Position numbers and translations under genes: made by a program. 64,000 nucleotides of DNA from Ensifer sp. Root278. GTDB lineage: Bacteria > Pseudomonadota > Alphaproteobacteria > Rhizobiales > Rhizobiaceae. Shown one piece after another: positions 54,552 through 64,000 of this stretch. The stretch covers positions 6,565 to 70,564 of the forward strand of contig NZ_LMJJ01000001.1 in the NCBI RefSeq assembly GCF_001429285.1. Reading direction: 5' to 3'. Each line of letters starts with the position of its first letter. Position 1 is the stretch's first letter. Below the pieces are notes generated by a model. That model worked only from the letters and a program-made list of their open reading frames with translations, was not told the origin of the DNA and made no database searches.

Positions 54552-55943
54552 TCATTTCTCGATCCGAGGCGCGGGGCTGTCCCGCCCGCCCTGATGCAAG
54601 GTCAGGCTCCCGGCGCGGGTGCCGGTTACGGTGAAGCTGATCTGCGCATCGATAAGCTTCGCAAAGAAACGGTGTTCGGCCTCCGGAAAGATTTCGATCC
54701 GATCCTGTCCCGTTGCCTGGGCAAACAGCCGATCTCCATCGCGAAAGATCGTCAGCTCGAAGCTGGGGGCCAGCCGATAGGTGCCGACATAGGCGTCATA
54801 GCTCGTCGGATCGACGGTTATCGCAGTGCGCCTGGCATTTGCCGGCGCAAGCGGAGCGTTGCGGTTGAGCAGGTGTTGGCCGATATCGTCCACGCCGACC
54901 TCGGTCGACGCATTGGAGAGGGCGACGACGCCGATACCGGTCGACGGTCGGTAGCCGACGAAGGACCGATAGCCGCCGGTCCCGCCATTGTGCCAGATAA
55001 TCTGCTCGTCGCCCTTGCCCGAGATCACCCAGCCGAGTGCCTGCTGGTCGTCTCCCCCGTTGCCGAGCGGCTGCCGGGTCGCAAGTAGCATGGTGAAGGC
55101 CGGCGCCAGCGGCGATGACGTTTTCCCCATGGCCGCCTCCAGGAATATCAGAAGATCGTTCGTCGTGGAGCGCAGCGCGCCGGCTCCTTGCAGCGCGTTG
55201 AGATCCCAGTCTCTCACCGGCTCCAGCGCCGCATTGTGGCCCGTCGCCCGCCTTTCGGCCCAGCCGGGCTGCGACGAGATCGCCGTGTCCTTCATGTCGA
55301 GAGGCGCTGTGATGCGGCTGATGACGAGCTCTTCGTAGGAAAGGCCGGCCTTCAAGGCGAGCGCGTGGCCGAGAAGCCCGGCGCCGAGATTGGAGTACTC
55401 GTGCTCGACGCCAGGGCGCCGCAGCGGCTTGTGATGGGACAGGAAGGCATAAAGCTTTGCAGTGCCGTAGTCCGCATACGGATTGCTTGTGTCTGTCGGG
55501 TCCAGATTGGTGGGTAGCCGCGGCAGACCGGACATGTGCGTCGCCAGGTCCTTCAGCGTGATCGGCTCCTCCTTGTCGTCCGGCATCGCCACACCTGGCG
55601 GAAACAACGCGGAGACGGGCGTGTCGAGGCGCAGCGTGCCTTTTTCAATCGCGTCCGCGAGCAACAGCGCGGTGAAGACTTTGGTGACCGAGCCGATCTC
55701 GAACACGGTCCGTCCATCGACCGGGCGCGGGTCACCTTTGGCCGGATGGCCATGCGCGACGATGCGTCGTCCATTGGCATCGATGATTCCGACGACAATG
55801 CCGACCGACTGCTGCTGCTTGTCGATTCGATCGGTCAGAATATTCAGGATTTCGGCATCGGTCGGAGCCGCGGAAAGGTTGTCCGCATGGGCGGCGGTGC
55901 CAAGCGTCATGGCGACGATCCAGTTCAGAAAGAAGGTCCGCAT
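54552..55943 (-). CDS. Serine hydrolase, class C beta-lactamase/PBP4-like
   Basis: 463 residues. A signal peptide (about 1-20), then a beta-lactamase-fold domain with nucleophile Ser85 in SVTK, the Tyr motif EYSNLG and HNGGTGGY in the KTG position, and a C-terminal beta-barrel-like domain (about 365-463). Such proteins include esterases, D-amino peptidases and AmpC relatives; resistance cannot be inferred. ATG 55943 gives the signal peptide but has no good ribosome-binding site. The LysR gene upstream on the same strand is 145 bases away. Confidence 0.87.
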   Translation of the reverse strand: MRTFFLNWIVAMTLGTAAHADNLSAAPTDAEILNILTDRIDKQQQSVGIVVGIIDANGRRIVAHGHPAKGDPRPVDGRTVFEIGSVTKVFTALLLADAIEKGTLRLDTPVSALFPPGVAMPDDKEEPITLKDLATHMSGLPRLPTNLDPTDTSNPYADYGTAKLYAFLSHHKPLRRPGVEHEYSNLGAGLLGHALALKAGLSYEELVISRITAPLDMKDTAISSQPGWAERRATGHNAALEPVRDWDLNALQGAGALRSTTNDLLIFLEAAMGKTSSPLAPAFTMLLATRQPLGNGGDDQQALGWVISGKGDEQIIWHNGGTGGYRSFVGYRPSTGIGVVALSNASTEVGVDDIGQHLLNRNAPLAPANARRTAITVDPTSYDAYVGTYRLAPSFELTIFRDGDRLFAQATGQDRIEIFPEAEHRFFAKLIDAQISFTVTGTRAGSLTLHQGGRDSPAPRIEK

Positions 55944-56088
55944 GATGAGAAGATAGGAAACCAATCTTTGGTTGCGATGGGTGCGAAGCGCATGCCAGCC
56001 GATTTCGATCAAGCTTCTGTCGAGACTCGATCGGCAATCGGCGAGATACCGTCGCCGACAGCGATTACGCCGGGGTTGCGGAAACGCT

Positions 56089-56988
56089 TCACGGATCCCA
56101 ATAGGGCGGATCGCCAAAAGCTTCCTTCAGATGTTGGGCGATGGCTCGGAGCTTGGCGGAGACGCGTCGTCCTTCCGGATGCGCCATGTAGATGAATTCG
56201 GGCTCCGGACGCAGCCCGACATCGATCTCACGCAATTGCCCTTTGCGCACCGCGGGGCCGGCGATGAAGGCGGGCAACAGCGCGATGCCGAGCCCGGCGA
56301 CGGCGGCGTCGTGCATCATGTCGCCATTGTTCATGCCGAGGGCCAGGCGCGCCCTGACGATCGTTGCACCGGAAGGTCCCTCGAACCGCCAATCGGCCGC
56401 ACCGCGATTGGTGTAGAAGACGCCGCGATGGCCTTCGAGCTCGGCAAGCGACGCCGGCGTGCCGTGTCGTTCAAGATAATCGGGCGAGGCGACGAGCAGG
56501 CGCCGGCTTCTGGCAAGTTTCCAAACCATCAGGCGGGAATCTGCGATCACGCCGTGGCGGACAATCGCGTCGTAGCCTTCCGAGGCCGCATCGACCCGCC
56601 GGTCGTCGAGGTCGAGCGTCAGTTCGATTTCCGGATGGCGCGCCAGGAACGGATAGAGCGCCGGACCGAGATGCCGGCGGCCAAAGCTGACGGGCGCGGC
56701 GATCCGAAGCGGCCCCGTCAGCTGTCCGCGCCGCTCGGCAAGGTCGCTCGCGGCCGCCTGCACCTCGCTGACGATCCTGACGGCGCGCTCGCGGAAGGCG
56801 ATGCCGTCCTCGGTGAGCGTCAGCTTGCGCGTCGTGCGATGGAGGAGCGTGGCGTTGAGCCCGCGCTCCAGTTCCGCCACGCGTTCGCTGACGACGGATT
56901 TCGACAGGCGCAGGCGCCGCGCCGCTTCACTGATCGAGCCAGCTTCGGCGACCGCGACAAAGGCGGTTATTCCCTCGATCTTCACCAT
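56089..56988 (-). CDS. LysR-family transcriptional regulator
   Basis: 299 residues: N-terminal winged helix-turn-helix (AGSISEAARRLRLSKSVVSERVAELE, about 16-41) and a two-lobed effector-binding domain. It is divergent from an SDR gene with 143 bases between them, the classic LysR arrangement, so it likely controls that gene. The effector is unknown. Confidence 0.93.
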   Translation of the reverse strand: MVKIEGITAFVAVAEAGSISEAARRLRLSKSVVSERVAELERGLNATLLHRTTRKLTLTEDGIAFRERAVRIVSEVQAAASDLAERRGQLTGPLRIAAPVSFGRRHLGPALYPFLARHPEIELTLDLDDRRVDAASEGYDAIVRHGVIADSRLMVWKLARSRRLLVASPDYLERHGTPASLAELEGHRGVFYTNRGAADWRFEGPSGATIVRARLALGMNNGDMMHDAAVAGLGIALLPAFIAGPAVRKGQLREIDVGLRPEPEFIYMAHPEGRRVSAKLRAIAQHLKEAFGDPPYWDP

Positions 56989-57131
56989 CGTTCGACTTTT
57001 CCGAATTCGAGTTCCACAATTGGGAGACTAATCCGAACGATCGTTTTCCGCCATATCTGTCTGCATTCGAGGATGACGGTTCCAGCCAACCGAGCCGATC
57101 TCCTCTTCAACCCAACAAGAGGACTTTCATC

Positions 57132-57881
57132 ATGTCACGTTTGCAGAACAAGACGGCACTCATCACCGGCGGCACCAGCGGCATCGGTCTCGAAACCGCA
57201 CGCCAGTTCATCGCCGAAGGCGCAAGGGTCGCCGTCACCGGCACCAATCCGAAGAACATTGCCGAAGCACGCGCCGTCCTTGGCGAGACAGCTCTGATCA
57301 TCGAGGCCGATGCCGGCAATGTCGCCGGCCAGGCCGCCGTCGCTGAAAAGATCCGCGCCGCCTTGGGCACGCTCGATATCCTGTTCATCAATGCCGGCAT
57401 CGCCAAGCTGCAGCCGATCGAGCAGTGGGACGAGGCAAGCTTCGACCGCTCGCTCGCCATCAACCTCAAGGGACCGTATTTCCTGATCCAGGCCTTGCTG
57501 CCGGTCTTTTCCAAACCGGCATCGATCGTGCTCAACACCTCGATCAACGCCCATATCGGCATGCCGACCTCAAGCGTCTATGCCTTGACCAAGGCGGGGC
57601 TGCTGTCGCTCGCCAAAACGCTCTCCGGCGAACTCATCGGCCGCGGCATCCGGGTCAACGCCGTCAGCCCCGGCCCGATCCGCACGCCGCTGCATGACGG
57701 CCATGCCCCGACGGTGGAGGAAAACAAGCAGGTTGTTGATGCGATCGCTGCGCAGATCCCGCTTGGCCGCTTCGGCAACGCAAGCGAAATCGCCAAGGCG
57801 GTCGTCTTCCTCGCCTCCGACGAGGCTGCTTTCACTGTCGGCGCCGAACTGATCATCGATGGCGGCATGGCGACGCTCTGA
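57132..57881 (+). CDS. Short-chain dehydrogenase/reductase
   Basis: 249 residues of the classical SDR family. Cofactor motif TGGTSGIG near residue 13, INAG near 87, catalytic Ser in NTSINAHIG and YALTK (Tyr/Lys) near 155, and the VSPGPIRTPL segment. It oxidises or reduces an unknown alcohol/ketone with NAD(P). AAGAGGA precedes the ATG. It is divergent from the LysR gene. A hairpin follows at 57911-57942. Confidence 0.93.
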   Translation: MSRLQNKTALITGGTSGIGLETARQFIAEGARVAVTGTNPKNIAEARAVLGETALIIEADAGNVAGQAAVAEKIRAALGTLDILFINAGIAKLQPIEQWDEASFDRSLAINLKGPYFLIQALLPVFSKPASIVLNTSINAHIGMPTSSVYALTKAGLLSLAKTLSGELIGRGIRVNAVSPGPIRTPLHDGHAPTVEENKQVVDAIAAQIPLGRFGNASEIAKAVVFLASDEAAFTVGAELIIDGGMATL

Positions 57882-57910
57882 TCACGGCTTAACTCTAACG
57901 AACAGACAGA

Positions 57911-57942
57911 AGCGCCGCGTGTTCAATCGGATGCGCGGCGCT
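57911..57942 (+). terminator. Hairpin after the SDR gene
   Basis: AGCGCCGCG (57911-57919) and CGCGGCGCT (57934-57942) form a perfect 9-bp stem with a 14-base loop, 29 bases after the SDR stop. Only two Ts follow, so termination is likely but not certain. Confidence 0.5.
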
Positions 57943-58034
57943 TCCCGTCGTCTTCGGCCGGCCGTTGGCATCGCTGGTTGGGAGGAGTATATTTCTGCAA
58001 TCTAATGGAATGCATCCAGTCGCAAGAAATCGAC

Positions 58035-58136
58035 CTACAGCGCCGCGCGTCCAGACGCGCAAAGGTCGCTGTAGCACTTTGAATTGCTGCATGTTTTTGT
58101 CCTTTGGTCGGCTACGATGAAACGAACATGCAGTAG
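58035..58136. repeat. Two-hairpin dispersed repeat (copy 2)
   Basis: CTACAGCGCCGCGCGTC...GACGCGCAAAGGTCGCTGTAG, then CACTTTGAATTGCTGCATG, as in copy 1. Hairpin II pairs CTGCATGTT with AACATGCAG; its inner loop differs from copy 1. On the minus strand AAAGGA precedes the same 13 codons from ATG 58092, but here the frame runs on without the stop seen in copy 1. It lies between the SDR and DUF1326 genes. Confidence 0.85.
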
Positions 58137-58168
58137 ACCGAACACCGATCAGATCCCAGGAGGAGACG

Positions 58169-58804
58169 ATGACGAGTGTGAGATGGATGATGAAGGGGCG
58201 CGAATTCATACATTGCAACTGCGCCTATGGCTGTCCTTGCCAGTTCAATGCATTGCCGACACAAGGCCATTGCAGCGCCGTCGGCGCATTCGAGATTGAG
58301 GAAGGCTATCACGGCGATACGCGGCTCGATGGGCTTCGTGGCGGCCTGATCGCTGCCTGGCCGGGCGCCATCCACGAGGGGAGGGGGCAGGTTGTGCCGA
58401 TCGTCGATAGCCGCGCTTCGGCCGAACAGCGCGGTGCGTTGCTGCGCATCATGAGCGGCGAGGATACGGAACCGGGTGCTACCTTCTTCCAGGTCTTTGC
58501 GACGACCTTCGAAACCATGCACGAGCCCGTCTTTGCCGAGATCGATTTCGAGGTCGATGTCGGCGCGCGCACGGCGCGGCTGAATGTGCCGGGCTGGCTC
58601 GTCGCTCGCGGCGAACCCATCCTCAATCCGGTGACCGGTGCCGCCCATCAGGCGCGCATCAATCTCCCTCAGGGGTTCGAATACGACGTCTGCGAAGTCG
58701 GGCGCGGATGGGCCGATACGAAGGGGCCGCTGACCTTGGCACTGGCGGACTCGCATGCTCATTTCGCGCGCATGCACCTGACCGAAAGCGGCGTGATCCA
58801 CTGA
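58169..58804 (+). CDS. DUF1326 protein, Cys-rich N-terminus
   Basis: A 211-residue soluble protein of the DUF1326 family, whose function is unknown. Its N-terminus holds a tight cluster HCNCAYGCPC (His15, Cys16, 18, 22, 24) with Cys35 and His34 close by, which looks like a metal or redox site. The rest appears beta-rich with no known catalytic motif. AGGAG lies before the ATG. The DUF2182 membrane protein gene follows after five bases, so the two form one unit and probably work together, perhaps in metal handling. Confidence 0.85.
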   Translation: MTSVRWMMKGREFIHCNCAYGCPCQFNALPTQGHCSAVGAFEIEEGYHGDTRLDGLRGGLIAAWPGAIHEGRGQVVPIVDSRASAEQRGALLRIMSGEDTEPGATFFQVFATTFETMHEPVFAEIDFEVDVGARTARLNVPGWLVARGEPILNPVTGAAHQARINLPQGFEYDVCEVGRGWADTKGPLTLALADSHAHFARMHLTESGVIH

Positions 58805-58809
58805 CGTCG

Positions 58810-59703
58810 ATGAAGGATACGGCGCTCGAAACCCTGCTCAGACGTGATCGCGCCATCGTTGTGGCGGCGTTGATTACGCTGACGGCGATCAGTTGGATTT
58901 ACGTCCTGTGGCTGGCTTCGGCCATGGACATGACTGCGCCCCCGGCAGCCTCCGACACCATGGATATGGGTTCGGGCATGGACATGGACATGGAGATGCC
59001 CATCGACATGCCGATGAACATGCCCATGGAGGCGCAAGGGGGATCGATGACATCGATGGCGACTGCGGCCGCCGGTCCCTGGACCGCGGCAACCTTCGCC
59101 TATGCATTTGTCATGTGGGCTGTCATGATGATGGGTATGATGGTGCCGTCGGCAACGCCGATGATCCTGCTCTATGCCCGTGTCGGAAGACAGGCGGCGC
59201 AGCAGGGCAAGCCCTTCGCCGCGACCGGATTCTTCGCTGGTGGCTATCTGCTGGCCTGGACCCTGTTCGCGCTGGTCGCCGTTCTCGGGCAATGGCTCCT
59301 TGATCGCGCCCTGTTGCTCACTCCGGCGCTCTCGAACGCCAACGAAGCCTTGAGCGGTGCGGTCCTCGTCGCCGTCGGCCTGTTTCAGTGGACGTCGCTC
59401 AAGGATCGTTGCCTCAGGCAATGCCAGTCGCCGCTACTTTTCATCCAGAACCACGGCGGATTTCGCCGCGAGGCGGGTGCCGCCTTCGGCCTCGGCCTGC
59501 GGCATGGCCTTTATTGCGTCGGCTGCTGCTGGGCGCTGATGGCGCTTCTGTTCGTCGGCGGGGTGATGAACGTGTTGTGGATCGCGGCGATCGCCATCTT
59601 CGTGCTCGCCGAAAAGGTGGTGCCCGGCGGCCGGCTCCTGTCCCGGGTCGCTGGGGTGGTGCTCGTCATGGCCGGGCTGTGGCAGCTTGCGGCCATGACG
59701 TGA
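58810..59703 (+). CDS. DUF2182 membrane protein with Met-rich loop
   Basis: 297 residues, about seven membrane helices, DUF2182 (described as a predicted metal-binding membrane protein family). After helix 1 a periplasmic loop (about 39-83) carries 14 Met in MDM- and MPM-type repeats, like copper-binding Met motifs. Conserved-looking core: WAVMMMGMMVPSATPM and GLYCVGCCWALM, the second with three Cys in or near a helix. ATG 58810 fits the start of the hydrophobic protein; no strong ribosome-binding site is seen, which suggests coupling to the DUF1326 gene. Confidence 0.86.
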   Translation: MKDTALETLLRRDRAIVVAALITLTAISWIYVLWLASAMDMTAPPAASDTMDMGSGMDMDMEMPIDMPMNMPMEAQGGSMTSMATAAAGPWTAATFAYAFVMWAVMMMGMMVPSATPMILLYARVGRQAAQQGKPFAATGFFAGGYLLAWTLFALVAVLGQWLLDRALLLTPALSNANEALSGAVLVAVGLFQWTSLKDRCLRQCQSPLLFIQNHGGFRREAGAAFGLGLRHGLYCVGCCWALMALLFVGGVMNVLWIAAIAIFVLAEKVVPGGRLLSRVAGVVLVMAGLWQLAAMT

Positions 59704-59708
59704 AGCTT

Positions 59709-59747
59709 ACAGCACTGCGCGCCCTATCCGGCGCGCAAGATCGCTGT
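59709..59747. repeat. Dispersed repeat, hairpin I only (copy 3)
   Basis: ACAGC...GCTGT enclosing GCGCGCC-ctatcc-GGCGCGC. Compared with copies 1 and 2 the arm pair GTC/GAC has become GCC/GGC, a compensatory change. It lies between the convergent DUF2182 and dnaJ genes and may serve as their shared terminator. Confidence 0.7.
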
Positions 59748-59763
59748 GGGAACGCCGGGCGCC

Positions 59764-60894
59764 TTAGTCGCTCAGCGTATCGAAGAAGTCCTTCATCCGG
59801 GCGAAGAAGCCCGTCGATTCCGGATTGTTGTCCTTCGAGGAGATCTGTTCGAATTCCTGTAGCAGTTCGCGCTGGCGCTTGGTCAGCTTCTGCGGCGTTT
59901 CGATCTGGATCTGGATGTAGAGGTCGCCGGACTGGGCCGAGCGCAGCACCGGCATGCCCTTGCCCTTGAGGCGGAACTGCTTGCCGGCCTGGGTGCCCTC
60001 GGGAACCGTGACGCGCGACTTGGTGCCGTCGAGCGTGGTCACATCGAACTTGCCGCCAAGGGCCGCCGTCGTCATCGAGATCGGCACGCTGCAATAGAGA
60101 TCGGCGCCGTCGCGCTGGTAGAACTCATGCGGCCGGACCGAGAGGAAAATGTAGAGGTCGCCAGCCGGTCCGCCGCGAAGCCCCGCTTCGCCTTCGCCGG
60201 AGAGGCGGATACGCGTTCCGTCCTCGATGCCCGCCGGAATGTTGACCGAAAGCGTGCGCTCTTCGGTGACACGACCCTGGCCATGGCACTTGCCGCAGGG
60301 GTCGGTGATCGTCTGGCCGCGCCCGCCGCAGGTCGGGCAGGTGCGTTCGATCGAGAAGAAGCCCTGGGCAGCGCGCACGCGACCGGAGCCGTGACAGGTG
60401 CCGCAGGTCTTCGGGCTCGTGCCGGGCTTGGCGCCGGAGCCGCTGCAGACGTCGCAGGTGATCGAGGTTGGAACGCGGATCTGCGCGGTCTTGCCTGAGA
60501 AGGCTTCCTCGAGCGAGATCTCCATGTTGTAGCGAAGATCGGCGCCGCGTTCGCGGCCGCCCGAGGAACGCCGCTGGCGCCCGCCGCCCATCATCTCGCC
60601 GAAGATGTCTTCGAAAATGTCGGAGAAGCCGCCGGCCCCCCCGCCGCCGAAGCCGTTGCCCATACCGCCCTGCTCGAAGGCCGCATGACCGTAGCGGTCG
60701 TAAGCGGCGCGCTTCTGCGGGTCCTTGAGGGTCTCATAGGCCTCGTTGATTTCCTTGAAGGTCTTCTCCGCTGCCGCGTCGCCGGGGTTCTTGTCCGGGT
60801 GATACTTCATTGCGAGCTTGCGGAAGGCGCCCTTTAGCTCCTTCTCGTCGGCGTTCTTGGCAACGCCAAGCGTTTCGTAGAGATCACGTTTCAT
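59764..60894 (-). CDS. dnaJ: Chaperone DnaJ
   Basis: 376 residues, type I Hsp40. J domain with HPD (32-34), a Gly/Phe-rich linker (about 75-115), four zinc-binding CxxCxGxG motifs (about 137-210) and the C-terminal substrate domain. It delivers clients to DnaK and stimulates its ATPase. It follows dnaK on the same strand, but an intrinsic terminator and 250 bases lie between, so it may have its own promoter as well. No clear ribosome-binding site precedes the ATG. Confidence 0.97.
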   Translation of the reverse strand: MKRDLYETLGVAKNADEKELKGAFRKLAMKYHPDKNPGDAAAEKTFKEINEAYETLKDPQKRAAYDRYGHAAFEQGGMGNGFGGGGAGGFSDIFEDIFGEMMGGGRQRRSSGGRERGADLRYNMEISLEEAFSGKTAQIRVPTSITCDVCSGSGAKPGTSPKTCGTCHGSGRVRAAQGFFSIERTCPTCGGRGQTITDPCGKCHGQGRVTEERTLSVNIPAGIEDGTRIRLSGEGEAGLRGGPAGDLYIFLSVRPHEFYQRDGADLYCSVPISMTTAALGGKFDVTTLDGTKSRVTVPEGTQAGKQFRLKGKGMPVLRSAQSGDLYIQIQIETPQKLTKRQRELLQEFEQISSKDNNPESTGFFARMKDFFDTLSD

Positions 60895-61097
60895 TCGTCG
60901 AAGATTATCCTGTTGGCATGCCAGCGCGAGGGCTCGGCGGCTGCCCGTTTACCTTGCCACCGATTTAGTAAACCTTGAAGCGCGATACCATAGCCCGAGC
61001 GGTGGTAGATGCGGTTTTTTGTCGGAAAAGTAACGTTTGCGGTGGCTCACAGCGTCCGTCGTCATTCTTGTCCGCATGAACGGCCCCTCCGGCCAAC

Positions 61098-61126
61098 AAA
61101 AAAAGCCCGGGCGAACCCGGGCTTTT
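61098..61126 (-). terminator. Intrinsic terminator after dnaK
   Basis: AAGCCCGGG-cgaa-CCCGGGCTT, read on the minus strand with seven Ts after the stem, 24 bases past the dnaK stop. The remaining 200 bases to dnaJ show no gene. Confidence 0.9.
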
Positions 61127-61146
61127 CGTCTGATCGAAGGGACGGA

Positions 61147-63069
<1,923 letters not shown>

Positions 63070-63153
63070 GTCGTTCTCTCCTTGCAGCGGACTGTCGGAA
63101 CCCGGTCAGGCATTCGTAAGACAGCCCCTAACGGGATGGTCTCAGGATTTCTT

Positions 63154-63169
63154 CGCAGTCGAGACTGCG
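63154..63169. promoter_or_regulatory. Palindrome in dnaK leader
   Basis: CGCAGTC-GA-GACTGCG, perfect 7-bp arms, placed about 11-27 bases downstream of the candidate -10 and so near the start of the dnaK transcript. It could be an operator or a leader hairpin. Confidence 0.45.
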
Positions 63170-63180
63170 CCGATGCGGCG

Positions 63181-63210
63181 TATATAAGGACCGGCGTTTC
63201 GGACTGCAAG
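63181..63210 (-). promoter_or_regulatory. Candidate sigma-32 promoter of dnaK
   Basis: On the minus strand CTTGCAG, 14 bases, then CCTTATATA. This resembles the RpoH pattern CTTGAA-N13/14-CCCCATATA. It would give a dnaK leader of about 100 bases. Heat-shock control of dnaK by RpoH is standard in this group. Confidence 0.55.
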
Positions 63211-63329
63211 GCATTCTGCGGGGCGTTTGGGGGCAAATGCAAGTCCGGGATTTGCCTAGCTAGAAATGGGCTATGCGCGGCTGGTGAGAATGGCGCCAGT
63301 CGCACGCTTGCAGCGCCAGTCGCGCCGGC

Positions 63330-64000
63330 TCAACCGCCGGTCAAAATGTCGAAGAGGGTCGTGCGGCGCGTGGCACCCGTCGTCTGGCCGACATCGGCCG
63401 GTGGTACGAGACCGCCATTGCCCTGATCGGCGCTCTGGCCATCCCATTCGCCCCCCTGGTCTACCGGGCGCTGCCCCACTGCGACCGCGCCATTGACGCC
63501 CACGGGTGCTTCCGGGAAGGCTTCCGGATCGCCGGAGAGCAAGTCGCCGGCCGGTGCGCCCACGCCTTCATCGAAGACCGGCTGCACGCCCGTCGTGCCG
63601 AAGAGCGGCGAGGGCGAGAGGCCCTCATGGGCCGCCATCATGAAATCGTGCCAGGCCTTGGCCGGCAGGCCGCCGCCCGTGACCTTCTTCATCGACTTGC
63701 CGTCGTCGTTGCCGAACCAGACGCCGGTCGTCAGGTTCGAGGTGTAGCCGACGAACAGCGCGTCGCGGAAGGATTGCGTGGTACCGGTCTTGCCGGCCGC
63801 CTCCCAGCCCTTGAGCTGCGCTTTCTTGCCCGTACCCTTGGTCAGCACACGCACCATCATCTGGTTCATTTCGCTGACGATCGCCGGGTCGAGCACACGC
63901 GGCGGGTTGTCGTAGGTGTTTTCGTAAAGCACCGTGCCGTCGGCCTTGGAAATGCGGCGAATGACATGCGGCGTCGCCTTGAAGCCGCCATTCATGAATG
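63330..64000 (-). CDS. mrcA: Class A penicillin-binding protein, C-terminal part
   Basis: The last 220-odd residues of a bifunctional PBP1A-type enzyme; the 5' part lies beyond the window. The transpeptidase motif KTGTTQ and the following FRDALFVGYTSNLTTGVWFGNDDGKSM are typical of the C-terminal half. A long Gly/Pro/Asp-rich low-complexity tail ends in ATRRTTLFDILTGG. The catalytic SxxK and the glycosyltransferase domain are not in view. Partial gene, but the visible part is intact. Confidence 0.92.
   Translation of the reverse strand, partial: FMNGGFKATPHVIRRISKADGTVLYENTYDNPPRVLDPAIVSEMNQMMVRVLTKGTGKKAQLKGWEAAGKTGTTQSFRDALFVGYTSNLTTGVWFGNDDGKSMKKVTGGGLPAKAWHDFMMAAHEGLSPSPLFGTTGVQPVFDEGVGAPAGDLLSGDPEAFPEAPVGVNGAVAVGQRPVDQGGEWDGQSADQGNGGLVPPADVGQTTGATRRTTLFDILTGG

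Noticed and set aside
54552-55943. A true antibiotic-resistance beta-lactamase
   Set aside because: SxxK and YxN motifs are shared with many esterases and peptidases, and the extra C-terminal domain is not typical of resistance AmpC enzymes.
57895-58092. A longer protein starting with MQQFKVLQRPLRV in copy 2 of the dispersed repeat
   Set aside because: The extension beyond 13 codons is not shared with copy 1, runs through a hairpin and intergenic sequence, and looks like chance read-through.
60904-60932. A promoter giving a leaderless dnaJ mRNA (GATAAT near 60909, minus strand)
   Set aside because: The -10-like hexamer has no matching -35 at 15-19 bases, so I did not list it as a promoter.

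Overview
The window is a high-GC chromosomal segment that looks like a Rhizobiales alphaproteobacterium, most likely the Sinorhizobium/Ensifer group. The reasons are an initiator tRNA where rhizobial rRNA operons end, several RIME-type mosaic repeats, a CpaABCDEF Flp-pilus locus, a DUF47-pit phosphate pair, a YejABEF operon and the gene content in general. This assignment rests on gene content and recalled family knowledge; no database search was possible. I see no IS element, prophage, CRISPR array or plasmid module. Almost everything is densely packed core-type chromosome.

Layout. 0-0.3 kb: tRNA-fMet, probably the tail of an rRNA operon, with a repeated 3' end and two terminators. 0.6-5.1 kb: a lysoplasmalogenase-like membrane protein, an aldehyde dehydrogenase and a ZntA-type metal ATPase behind a MerR-type promoter. 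5.1-15.1 kb: a nucleoside uptake and salvage locus. One operon on + holds ABC transporter, cdd, purine nucleoside phosphorylase and deoA; a facing operon on - holds deoB, add and upp; a small aspartic protease lies between them. 15.3-27.4 kb: a complete Flp/Tad pilus locus with two tandem pilins, cpaA-F, tadBC, TadD and a divergent pseudopilin operon.

27.6-38.5 kb: an aminopeptidase, MarR regulator, cytosolic-type NlpC/P60 peptidase, a 2-hydroxyacid dehydrogenase, yejFEBA and mepA. Together these could release, import and break down peptidoglycan peptides. 38.6-48.3 kb: mgsA, glk, an MsbA-like exporter, dapB, gpmA, an Ada-like repair regulator, nth, a TetR/VOC pair and a PfkB-type adenosine kinase. 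48.3-57.9 kb: an SH3 protein, D-2-hydroxyacid dehydrogenase, GNAT, moeB, recF, DUF47-pit with a PHO box, a serine beta-lactamase-like hydrolase, and a divergent LysR/SDR pair. 58.2-64 kb: a DUF1326-DUF2182 metal-related pair, dnaJ, dnaK and the C-terminus of a class A penicillin-binding protein cut by the window edge.

The most interesting unexplained signals are: (1) a dispersed two-hairpin repeat at 52.6, 58.0 and 59.7 kb, whose stems show compensatory base changes and which carries a ribosome-binding-site-preceded 13-codon reading frame; (2) the Met-rich DUF2182 protein paired with a Cys-rich DUF1326 protein; (3) the peptidoglycan-peptide neighbourhood; (4) mutually exclusive hairpins and a mini-ORF in the leader of the nucleoside operon.
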